DNA of 64,000 nucleotides, taken from the NCBI GenBank assembly GCA_963662155.1, contig OY759267.1, positions 34,576,976-34,640,975 of the forward strand, read 5' to 3'. This document shows positions 53,848-64,000 of the stretch, in pieces. Each line of letters starts with the position of its first letter. Positions within the stretch are counted from its first letter, which is position 1. Below the pieces are notes generated by a model. The model ran no database searches. It had not been told where the DNA came from and saw nothing but the letters and a program-made list of their open reading frames with translations. A program made the position numbers and the translations under genes. This stretch comes from Lamellibrachia columna (lineage: Eukaryota; Annelida; Polychaeta; Sabellida; Siboglinidae).

Positions 53848-54130
53848 GCAATCCTGAAGGGGTGGTTTGCACCACTCTGTCAAAGTCATCCTGGCTTAGC
53901 CGTGGCAACCAAACCCCACTGCTAACCCCACTGGGTTCTTGTTGGATTGCTGCATCTGATGGTTTGTGGTAACAGTGGCCGGTCTTGAAGCCACCAATTT
54001 TCATCTTAATTCCACCAGCAGGTGGACATTTCTCCACACTCTTTCTACTACTACTACTACTATCATGTGTTGTCTCCTCCATTTTAAAATCCCAGGTAAA
54101 TCCAAGTAAAATTACTAATGAAAGTGACAA
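53848..54130 (-). pseudogene. Transposase N-terminal fragment, array unit 6
   Basis: Open to the usual tail; it lies to the right of the CR1 insertion. One unit-specific change is KSVEK for KSEEK. Confidence 0.8.
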
Positions 54131-55181
54131 AACCGTTATCTGAATGCAAAGACATCTAATCCACCTGAGAAACCAGATGACAGTGACAGGAGACCAGTAT
54201 ATTATGGGGGGGACATCTTCAAACTAGTGCAGCCTCCTTCTGATAAGTTACATCAAAGCAGAACAAGTCACATTATAATATAATTACTTAGCAGTCAACT
54301 TTTGTTTATTTCAGTTAATTAGACACAGTCACCTTTACTCAAGTCCATGTGAAGAGCACACATCTATTGGGAGTTGAGAAAATCCTCGACAGGCCCAGCT
54401 GTTATCTGATATGGCCTAGTGAGCTGACGTAACTGTTTCACATGGAAGGTGAGTTGTTTTTGAGGACTCCACTAAGTAGGTTATGTAATGTTATGCTATT
54501 CGACAAGTTGAGGTGTCTGTCTTTTCAGTAATCCACAGTCAAAGGTGATATTTGGGTCTGTTTACATAGGTGTATTGTGGCACCAGGTAAAAAATTATTA
54601 TAACTTTCAGTATGGAATAACAACTGGCTATATAGAATTTGATTACAGAACACATGCTGGACTATTCCAAAAATTATGTTACAAGTTCATTCGAGTGAGC
54701 TGAAAAAGTGAGTGTATTCGAGTATCGTACTAGAATACAGACTGTCTCAAGCTGAAGTAGCTCTTATATGTGTGTTCTGCCAACCACAGGTGGTTGTTCC
54801 TTGTGTATGTAAGCAACTCCAACAACTAGGTAGAACATAGATTTTTTGCATGAATGCATGATTTTCATTTACCTTTATCAACAGTCTAAATAAAAAAAAA
54901 TTCTGCACAGTTACCATTTTTATTTGGGGTAAGACCACATTTGACCTTCCTGTTTACTGTTTCACACGAATGAAGGGCACGCGAAATTGTGAAATGTGAA
55001 CTTAATAAATTCATATTATGTGACACGAGTGCCTTTGAGCATGAATATTCACAGGTTTGTTTATAGAAGCTATTGGCTGTGAAATAGTGCATTTTTTGGA
55101 GAGTTTAACTGGCGGAGGGATTTATGGGAATTTTTCTGCTATGGGCCACGTGGGCGCATGAATACACGTCGGAAACTGCCA

Positions 55182-55464
55182 GCAATCCTGAAGGAGTGGT
55201 TTGCACCACTCTGTCAAAGTCATCCTGGCTTAGCCGTGGCAACCAAACCCCACTGCTAACCCCACTGGGTTCCTGTTGGATTGCTGCATCTGATGGTTTG
55301 TGGTAACAGTGGCCGGTCTTGAAGCCACCAATTTTCATCTTAATTCCACCAGCAGGTGGACATTTCTCCTCACACTTTCTCCTACTACTACTACTACTAT
55401 CATGTGTTGTCTCCTCCATTTTAAAATCCCAGGTAAATCCAAGTAAAATTACTAATGAAAGTTA
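55182..55464 (-). pseudogene. Transposase N-terminal fragment, array unit 7
   Basis: Open from MEETT to the tail, but the upstream hydrophobic extension is broken (aaagttac for aaagtgac). Confidence 0.8.
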
Positions 55465-56532
55465 CAAAACCGTTATCTGAATGCAAATGCGTCTAATCCA
55501 CCTGAGAAACCAGATGACAGTGACAGGATACCAGTATATTAGGGGGGGGGGGGGGGTGGGGACATCTTCAAACTAGTGCAGCCTCCCTCTGATAAGTTAC
55601 ATCAAAGCAGAACAAGTCACATTATAATATAATTACTTAGCAGTCAACTTTTGTTTATTTCAGTTAATTAGACACAGTCACCTTTACTCAAGTCCATGTG
55701 AAGTGCACACATCTATTGGGAGTTGAGAAAATCCTGGACAGGCCCAGCTGTTATCTGATATGGCCTAGTGAACTGACGTAACTGTTTCACATGGAAGGTG
55801 AGTTGTTTTTGAGGACTCCACTAAGTAGGTTATGTAATGTTATGCAATTCGACAAGTTGAGGTGTCTGTCTTTTCAGTAATCCACAGTCAAAGGTGATAT
55901 TTGGGTCTGTTTACATAGGTGTATTGTGGCACTAGGTAAAAAAATATTATAACTTTCAGTATAGAATAACAACTGGCTATATAGAATTTGATTACAGAAC
56001 ACATGCTGGACTATTCCAAAAATTATGTTACAAGTTCATTCGAGTGAGCTGAAAAAGGGTGAGTGTATTCGAGTATCGTACTAGAATACAGACTGTCTCA
56101 AGCTGAAGTAGCTCATATATGTGTGTTCTGCCCACCACAGGTGGTGGTTCCTTGTGTATGAAAGCAACTCCAACAACTAGGTAGGACATAGATTTTTTGC
56201 ATCAATGCATGATTTTCATTTACCTTTATCAACAGTCTAAATTAAAAAAAATTCTGCACAGTTACCATTTTTATTTGGGGTAAGACCACAGTTGACCTTC
56301 CTGTTTACTGTTTCACACGAATGTAGGGCACGCGAAATTGTGAAATGTGAACTTAAAAAATTCATATTATGTGACATGAGTGCCTTTCAACATGAATATT
56401 CACAGGTTTGTTTATAGAAGCTATTGGCTGTGAAATAGTGCATTTTTTGGAGAGTTTAACTGGCGGAGGGATTTATGGGAATGTTTCTGCTATGGGCCAC
56501 GTGGGCGCATGAATACACGTCGGAAACTGCCA

Positions 56533-56816
56533 GCAATCCTGAAGGAGTGGTTTGCACCACTCTGTCAAAGTCATCCTGGCTTAGCCGTGGCAACCAAACC
56601 CCACTGCTAACCCCACTGGGTTCCTGTTGGATTGCTGCATCTGATGGTTTGTGGTAACAGTGGCCGGTCTTGAAGCCACCAATTTTCATCTTAATTCCAC
56701 CAGCAGGTGGATATTTCTCCTCACTCTTTCTACTACTACTACTACTATCATGTGTTGTCTCCTCCATTTTAAAATCCCAGGTAAATCCAAGTAAAATTAC
56801 TAATGAAAGTGACAAA
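56533..56816 (-). pseudogene. Transposase N-terminal fragment, array unit 8
   Basis: Open, and here the frame stays open upstream through the G-run to 56,914, adding about 30 codons that have no counterpart in the parent reading. Confidence 0.8.
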
Positions 56817-57856
56817 ACCGTTATCTGAATGCAAATGCGTCTAATCCACCTGAGAAACCAGATGACAGTGACAGGATACCAGTATATTAGGGGGGGGGGT
56901 GGGGACATCTTCAAACTAGTGCAGCCTCCCTCTGATAAGTTACATCAAAGCAGAACAAGTCACATTATAATATAATTACTTAGCAGTCAACTTTTGTTTA
57001 TTTCAGTTAATTAGACACAGTCACCTTTACTCAAGTCCATGTGAAGTGCACACATCTATTGGGAGTTGAGAAAATCCTGGACAGGCCCAGCTGTTTTCTG
57101 ATATGGCCTAGTGAACTGACGTAACTGTTTCACATGGAAGGTGAGTTGTTTTTGAGGACTCCACTAAGTAGGTTATGTAATGTTATGCAATTCGACAAGT
57201 TGAGGTGTCTGGCTTTTCAGTAATCCACACTCAAATGTGATATTTGGGTCTGTTTACATAGGTGTATTTTGGCACCAGGTAAAAAATTATTATAACTTTC
57301 AGTATGGAATAACAACTGGCTATATAGAATTTGATTACAGAACACATGCTGGACTATTCCAAAAATTATGTTACAAGTTCATTCGAGTGAGCTGAAAAAG
57401 TGAGTGTATTCGAGTATCGTACTAGAATGCAGACTGTCTCAAGCTGAAGTAGCTCATATATGTGTGTTCTGCCCACCACAGGTGGTGGTTCCTTGTGTAT
57501 GTAAGCAACTCCAACAACTAAGTAGGACATAGATTTTTTGCATGAATGCATGATTTTCATTTACCTTTATCAACAGTCTAAATTAAAAAAAATTCTGCAC
57601 AGTTACCATTTTTATTTGGGGTAAGACCACAGTTGACCTTCCTGTTTACTGTTTCACACGAACGTAGGGCACTCGAAATTGTGAAATGTGAACTTAATAA
57701 ATTCATATTATGTGACATGAGTGCCTTTGAGCATGAATATTCACAGGTTTTTTTAAATATAGTGCATTTTTCGGAGAGTTTAACTGGCGGAGGGATTTAT
57801 GGGAATTGTTCTGCTATGGGCCACGTGGGCGCATGAATACACGTCGGAAACTGCCA

Positions 57857-58139
57857 GCAATCCTGAAGGAGTGGTTTGCACCACTCTGTCAAAGTCATCC
57901 TGGCTTAGCCGTGGCAACCAAACCCCACTGCTAACCCCACTGGGTTCCTGTTGGATTGCTGCATCTGATGGTTTGTGGTAACAGTGGCCGGTCTTGAAGC
58001 CACCAATTTTCATCTTAATTCCACCAGCAGGTGGACATTTCTCCTCACTCTTTCTACCACTACTACTACTATCATGTGTTGTCTCCTCCATTTTGAAATC
58101 CCAGGTAAATCCAAGTAAAATTACTAATGAAAGTGACAA
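57857..58139 (-). pseudogene. Transposase N-terminal fragment, array unit 9
   Basis: Open to the usual tail. This unit has lost about 17 bp near 57,750 and is the last complete one before copy B of the segmental duplication. Confidence 0.8.
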
Positions 58140-58619
58140 AACCGTTATCTGAATGCAAAGACGTCTAATCCACCTCGGAAACCAGATGACAATGACAGGA
58201 GACCAGTATATTAGGGGGGTGGGGACATCTTCAAACTAGTGCAGCCTCCCTCTGATAAGTTACATAAAAGCAGAACAAGTCACATTATAATATAATTACT
58301 TAGCAGTCAACTTTTGTTTATTTCAGTTAATTAGACACAGTCACCTTTACTCAAGTCCATGTGAAGAGCACACATCTATTGGGAGTTGAGAAAATCCTGG
58401 AAAGGCCCAGCTGTTATCTGATATGGCCTAGTGAGCTGACGTAACTGTTTCACATGGAAGGTGAGTTGTTTTTGAGGATTCCACTAAGTAGGTTATGTAA
58501 TGTTATGCAATTCGACAAGTTGAGGTGTCTGGCTTTTCAGTAATCCACACTCAAAGGTGATATTTGGGTCTGTTTACATAGGTGTATTGTGGCACCAGGT
58601 AAAAAAATATACTTTCCTT

Positions 58620-59020
58620 TTTAGATTTTTCAAAATGTTTCTGTCCAACATGACTCCCTCTACCTTTCCCCGAGCATTCGCTCCCTGTTGTATCCGGCAT
58701 CGCATTTCTACCTCTGAATGCTCATCCTCATTAACCATTCCTCCAAGTTACACAAAGCCATCCACTTGGTTGAACTCCTCATCATCCAAACTAATGTTCA
58801 AGTCTTCTCTCTGATGTCAAACACACATCTCTTCTGTCTTCTCCCGGCTCATTATCGGTCCGTGCTTCTTGAACATCCCCTTCCATTGCTCCAACACTTC
58901 CTGTAGTTCTTGTTTTTTGTCTGCTATCATGGCCAGATCGTTTGCATATATCACCTTCCTGAGAACATCCTTCATGCTGATCTTCCTGCTGATTACCACC
59001 ATGATAAAGAGTAAAGGGTC
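58620..59020 (-). pseudogene. RT relic, copy B
   Basis: Same YANDLAMIADKKQELQEVLE block as copy A, with a 6-base deletion near 58,995 (two codons). Confidence 0.7.
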
Positions 59021-59101
59021 ATTTCCTTGCCTCTAACCGATGTTAACTTTAAACTCTTCCGACGACCCATATCCAACCACAACTCTTGTTTTTGTTCTCA
59101 G

Positions 59102-59187
59102 GAACATGACAGTTATGGGTGTTGCACGCCATGACACAGAACTGACTAAATACCACCAACTCATTACAAAGTCAGACTCCCAGATAA
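59102..59187 (+). pseudogene. Exon-like segment, copy B
   Basis: Same as 33,561 with acceptor ttttgttctcag and NMTVMGVARHDTELTKYHQ. Confidence 0.4.
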
Positions 59188-59297
59188 GTCAGGCTCCCAG
59201 ATAACTTATTTTGTAATTTCTGTAAACTATTATAATGATCAAACTACAACACTGACTGATATGTATTGCCTGTATAGACTTGATATCATCATTCCAG

Positions 59298-59470
59298 GTG
59301 CCACCATCAAACCTCAGTCACAAAAGTCAGTACACAACATGACTACATCAGTGGACGACACAGAGCCATTCGATTACACAACAATTGACGTACCAGCAGT
59401 AAAGACGTCACGACAGGACGGCGTCGGTGTCACCTGGGACAAACCACACAAGGATGAGAAGTTCGACAGC
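59298..59470 (+). CDS. Exon of unknown gene with intact splice sites, copy B
   Basis: Acceptor cattccag at 59,297; ATG at 59,339; 44 codons (MTTSVDDTEPFDYTTIDVPA onward to KDEKFDS); donor GTAAGT at 59,471, phase 0. Compared with copy A it has a 14-bp insertion upstream of the ATG and an intact donor, so if either copy is used this one is the better candidate. Acidic N terminus, no domain recognised. Confidence 0.45.
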
Positions 59471-59494
59471 GTAAGTTCTTGGCTCATGCTGATT

Positions 59495-60190
59495 ATTGCA
59501 CTCACAGCCAAGTCAGTCTTTACGCAGACATTACAGCTTACTTGAAGTGTAAAGCGATTGTTGTGCTCACAGCACAGTCAGTCTTTACACAGATATTACA
59601 GCTTACTTGAAGTGTAAAGTGATTGTTGTACTCACAGCCAAGTCAGTCTATACACAGATATTACAGCTTAGTTGAAGTGTCAAGTGATTGTTGTACTCAC
59701 AGCCCAGTCAGTCTTTATTCCGACATTACAGGTGACACGAATTGAAAAATTATTCTTCCACTCACATACCAGTGAGTCTTTATATAGGCCATACAACTGA
59801 CTCAAAGTGTCAAATAATTATTGCACTTACATACCAGTGAGTCTCTATACAGATATAACAGCTGACTTGTAGTGTAAAGTGATTGTTGTACTCACAGCCA
59901 AGTCAGTCTTTACACATATATTACAGCTTAGTTGAAGTGTCACGTGATTGTTGTACTCACAGCCCAGTCAGTCTTTATTCCGACATTACAGCTGACAAGA
60001 ATTGAAAAATTATTCTTCCACTCACATACCAGTGAGTCTTTATATAGGCCATACAACTGACTCAAAGTGTCAAATAATTATTGCACTTACATACCAGTGA
60101 GTCTCTATACAGATATAACAGCTGACTTGTAGTGTAATGTGATTTTTGCACTCGCAACCCGGTTAGTCTTTCACGGACATTACAGCTTAC
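59495..60190 (+). repeat. ~64-bp minisatellite, copy B (about 10-11 units)
   Basis: Same units as 33,945-34,310 with roughly twice as many. A block of about three units (near 59,700-59,880) recurs at 59,940-60,120, showing the expansion happened in multi-unit steps. Confidence 0.9.
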
Positions 60191-60654
60191 TAGAAGTGTA
60201 AAGAGCTTTCTTGCTCGTGCATTAAAAACACGCGGGAAGGAGTTGTAGACCGAACTGCCCCAGGTATATGGGTAGCTGTCTTTCCCCAGGGGGCACCAAG
60301 ATGGCTTTTTGGGGTATTTTTACTGCTGCAAATGTTGATCCTTTTATGGTCGTCGGCACACTGCTTCAAATGTTCATCCTATCATTCCACTAGTATTCAA
60401 CAGATGTGTAAAATATATGTAATGTTTGGTCGAATTATATATATTTTTGGAATGGAACCATTGGTTGATTCAGACAGAAAAGGAAGCATTTAAGTAGACA
60501 GGTTTTCTTACACCTATGTGTAACAAGATATTTGTAAAAAAAATGTGTAACATATTCACAAGGCCTGCATTAAAAGAAACTGTAGAAAATTTGACCCATT
60601 CATTTATTGGCTTTTGGGATGATGAAATGACGACATCTGTTAATATCATTGCAG

Positions 60655-60762
60655 ACACAATGGGTCAGCTCTTTACTCCATCTCTCGTGAGTAGTACGTC
60701 ACCACGAAGAAGTGAGTTGGTTGTTGTGCATCAATCAGCTGAGATTTTCCCAGAATCATATG
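60655..60762 (+). CDS. 108-nt symmetric exon, unknown gene, copy B
   Basis: Same splice sites and phase (1-1) as copy A at 34,746. Reads TMGQLFTPSLVSSTSPRRSE onward to IFPESYG. Confidence 0.5.
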
Positions 60763-60999
60763 GTAAGTGAGCAAGGAATATATATTTAGACTGAATTAAT
60801 ATTACACCATTAATTATTTCAATACTATGCGGGAAAGTTCATTTTGGCAAAAGTGTACCCTGTACGTGAAAACGCCCACATACAAATGTATTTATTATTA
60901 CCTTTGTTAAATTTAATTTATATAAATGTTATAACTTATTGTATTATTAAAAAAAATACCGTTGCAGTCGACGGTTCAACATAATGAAGATATTGCCAT

Positions 61000-61640
61000 A
61001 TGGTTTCTCCTGGAAGTGTTTAAGGACAATCAATGCAGACTGTTCTGGCGACACAGCAAATGATCAAGTGTTGACTGAATTAATACCATTCAGTGAACCA
61101 TGTGTAGGTGTTAAATCTGTTATTGACCAGACTTGAGCGGATCTACACACTGGGTAGTGGGTCCAGGAAGTGTATGGAAGGAGACCATTTTCTTGCTGAA
61201 GCTATCTGCCGCATTTGATACCATTGGTCACAGGACAACTTATTAAAAGTGTGTCAATGTGGTGTGGCATATCTGGAACAGAGCTGGTTCTCATAATATT
61301 TAACTGATAGATGCAAAAGAATGAAGATAGCGAATTGTTTCTCAGCTACGCTCCCTACTTCACGTAATGTTCCTCAGGGTGTTTCACTCTCTACGCTACT
61401 CTACTTGGCTCAGTTATCCAACGTCACAACTTGGATCACCAAGTGTATGCTAATAAATCACAGACCTATGCTATTTTGGCTACATGAGATACAAATCACT
61501 TCCAAAACTAGTTCAGGGATTGTCTCCACAAAATCTTCCATTGGATGACAGAGACCACATTAAAGTTAAATGCAAGTAAATCCGAGTTAGTTATTATTGG
61601 TGGGGTAAATTTTGCATGTCTATTTGAATCGATTAGGTGC
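61000..61640 (+). pseudogene. Highly decayed non-LTR RT relic, copy B
   Basis: Same LSAAFDTIGH, VPQGVSLSTLLY and TTLKLNASKSELVIIGG blocks as copy A, equally broken, so the decay predates the duplication. Confidence 0.75.
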
Positions 61641-62498
61641 GCACAATATGTTGCAAGACGTTTCCTTATGTGTCAGACTTTAGATTGCATGTAGAGAAGC
61701 ACAGTAAAATCAAAACGTGTGGAAAGCATTAGCTTAACAGTGTCGCCTGGCTGTTCTTCGATGAGAACAAATTTGCATGTTTGCTGGAGTGCCATAAAAC
61801 ACTAATATTATATAGCCTTTTTGTTTAGGGAGTGACGTAGAGTGATATAATGAAAGCATTGATTTACTAAAATGCAAGGAAGGACATCAACGTAATAATT
61901 TACATGTAATTGATTACGGATTGACAGACGTTTGCTACGATGACAATAAAACTGATGCCGATTGACCAACTAATGCGAATCGAGAATAATAACCTGAATC
62001 TGAATATGTAATGATCGATGTACTTTTGTTTAAAAAATAAGAGTCCAATGACGTGAGTGACACTTAGCATTATCTGCTATTTGGTTGCACCTCCTATCGG
62101 TCGCTGGAGAGACCAATCCACAGTCACCGGGTCTCTTATGGTTACATATCGAGCAGCTCTCAGGGGAGAGATTTGTCGGCCCCCAGACCTTCCTGTAGTT
62201 CTCCAGCCAAACTACTGACAATCCCTATATGTTGAACTTGTAACCTCCTATGACAACACGACAACCCGTTTATATAGTAGGTAAACCTATTTAGCTGAAT
62301 TTGTGGTGTGAACTCTTGAAACAGGTTAACTTTACATTTAACTGATATAACAACTACTAATTAAACAATTTAGTTAATTAGAATGTTTCTTATATGGCAT
62401 AGTTCATGTTGTAATGCTGCAAAGTGTATAACATGCATAAATAATATTACTAATCTATGTTATTGATATTGAATTATGCAGATCTAGTGGTGAAATTA

Positions 62499-62534
62499 TG
62501 CGCATGCGCCGGAAGTTATCACTCTAAGATGGCG
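62499..62534 (+). promoter_or_regulatory. NRF1-ETS-YY1 promoter-like cluster, copy B
   Basis: TGCGCATGCGCC at 62,499-62,510, CCGGAAGT at 62,509-62,516, AAGATGGCG at 62,526-62,534, ATG at 62,529. Identical to copy A. Confidence 0.6.
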
Positions 62535-62569
62535 TCTACTAGAACGTTGGCCGTGTAATTGATATCAAC

Positions 62570-64000
62570 AACCCTACAAAACCCTGTCTTAGGAATACAA
62601 CACACTCCAAGTGGAAAAGGTTTATTATATTGGCAATAGTATCATCGAACAGTTGTGATAACTGGTATGTCTGTTTATTATCTATGCGTCTAGCAATTCC
62701 CACCGCCGTTACTTTGTTAACTGTTACGTTAGCCAACAATAAGCCAAAACGCATAGAAAGTGTCCCGTCTCCTTGCCAGCAACAGTCTAGCAAAATTTTC
62801 GTGCGACTAATACACAGTCATGAGTTGCATCAGAAGCAGAAAAACATAGTTGTCACTAATAAGTAATCTGTCCCAATACATTAACCAAAACTCCATATGA
62901 AATGATCAATCGTTTGTAGAATGAATAAAATATGTATCAGAATTAAAACCATATTAAATATGTGTACTCCGTAGTATAGATATTATTTATCTACAAAGCC
63001 AAATAATGTTTATACACAAACCTTCCGCATTCTGGTAGGTCACAAAGTCCCTGTTTATAATGCTCCTTATGTTAGTAGCTGTCTCGAATCATCTCTTTCT
63101 TCACCAATTTCGTCCGACTGGCTGTCAACGCAATGCATTTCTACCTATCTAGATGAGATCAGCTTTTACAGAGAACACCACAGGAAGCACGCAGCGTGTG
63201 CTATTGATATACAACGTATGTTGAAGCAGATAACATGCACTCCAACACGGATGTAGCTCACGAAATGCTATCTTGCACACTCCTCCATATTTCTCCAATT
63301 GATCATTCTTCGGTCATGGTAGGCCGTACACCGTATACCAATTTTTGGAAGAAGAATCACCAACTTCGCATGGATTGCTATATAAGACACGCTAAATGCA
63401 AGAACTCCCCGCATGCTGGCTGGTAAACAGGAATGAACCATTGTGGTCTGTTGTCTGTGCTGGCGGAAGTAATCAACGAACTACGACACGCATTGTCCAT
63501 GCGCTCGGACGGCGTTGTCCTGTTTGCATAACATAATCTATTGCAGCACCACGCCTTGACACCTGTCAACGCCCTGAATGACGTTGTAATCCTCACTTAG
63601 AAGCGCAATTTCTATGTCGCAATTATTCTGGTATCCTAATTGTATCGACACATGCGTGTTGTTCTATTGAGGATACGTAATCGTTCTGTTTACAGCAATT
63701 TTCTCAACATGGTTACACCAAAAAATAATAGTACGCATCAGTTAGTGTACGTTCAGTGTTCAAAGTGTTTTACACTTCACCCCTAGCACACCTGTTCATT
63801 CCAACTCCATCTCGACTTCTCTGGGAAGCACTCAGCCATGCTGCAGTTACTGCTCGAAGACCATTCGTACGTATAATCACCACTGCATATAGCCAGATAC
63901 TCATTCATACAAACGAATGAGCTGTGGCAACGTTCGGTGAAACAAATTGCCAAAGCTTCGAAACGGCAGCAAGACGGTTCAAGCTAGGGTTTTCATGACT
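62570..64000. other. No gene recognised
   Basis: Equivalent of 36,660-38,092 with scattered substitutions. Short open frames only. Confidence 0.4.

Larger units (their letters stand above)
41482..58606. repeat. Satellite array of 1.34-kb units derived from a transposase 5' end
   Basis: Units start at the agtatatta-plus-G-run string at about 41,482, 42,820, 44,159, 45,495, 46,830, 48,169, 54,195, 55,533, 56,881 and 58,205 (last partial). Each unit, + strand: G-run, an exon-like block after tttatttcag, a gtgagt donor, a second exon-like block, a ~590-bp segment unique to the array, then about 350 bp equal to the start of the Mutator-like transposase (reverse strand). Units are head-to-tail and highly similar. 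Unit 6 carries a CR1 insertion. Both ends of the array break into sequences also found next to the parent copy. Confidence 0.95.
58606..64000 (+). repeat. Segmental duplication, copy B (runs off the window)
   Basis: Colinear with 33,059-38,092. The offset grows from about 25,550 to 25,905 because the minisatellite is longer and a ~26-bp insertion lies near 60,265. Its left side is the partial tenth satellite unit. Confidence 0.95.

Noticed and set aside
42414..57981. Repeated + strand 60-codon ORF starting MGIFLLWATWAHEY in several satellite units
   Set aside because: Antisense to the transposase N-terminal fragment; the protein family is recognisable only on the - strand.

Overview
The window is nuclear DNA of an invertebrate animal. 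Its spliced exons have GT/AG borders, its non-LTR (CR1-type) retrotransposons are decayed, it carries minisatellites and AT-rich satellites, and its gene families (Mutator-like transposase with an N-terminal Cys/His region, DUF4806-type protein, I-PpoI-type His-Me nuclease, a possible TIR exon) are common in marine invertebrates such as molluscs, cnidarians and lancelets. I cannot name the species. There are no operons, rRNAs or CRISPR arrays, and most open frames are remnants of mobile elements.

Layout. 0.28-8.4 kb: a nest of CR1 remnants between two diverged inverted arms, including a 1-kb tandem repeat whose junctions capture a reverse-transcriptase fragment; a MITE abuts the right arm. 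8.8-18.1 kb: at least six unrelated minisatellites, with a solo LTR at 9,394-10,862 (TG...CA ends, 5-bp target duplication, TATA box, poly(A) signal). 18.9-20.1 kb: a decayed LINE ORF1. 20.8-23.1 kb: GC-rich imperfect repeats, then an AT-rich satellite of about 275 bp per unit. 24.3-29.1 kb: the best host-like gene, a multi-exon DUF4806-type gene on the + strand with consistent splice phases. 29.5-29.9 kb: an I-PpoI-like nuclease exon with all key residues. 30.2-32.6 kb: a broken Mutator-like transposase on the - strand, convergent with the nuclease.

32.3-64 kb: duplications. About 5 kb of sequence (33.06-38.09 kb) recurs at 58.6-64.0 kb. Between the two lies a satellite of about nine and a half 1.34-kb units (41.5-58.6 kb). 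Each unit carries the first ~100 codons of the transposase plus its upstream flank. A nearly complete CR1 (48.78-53.48 kb; PHD-like finger, SGNH esterase, endonuclease and RT) is inserted in the sixth unit. Both 5-kb copies keep exon-like segments, RT relics and a promoter-like NRF1/ETS/YY1 motif cluster.

Functionally the window records repeated mobile-element insertion and local amplification around a small number of spliced genes. The most noteworthy items are the intact nuclease signature beside a Mutator-like transposase, the transposase-derived satellite, the solo LTR and the possible TIR exon. Protein family calls rest on motif recognition by eye, not on searches.
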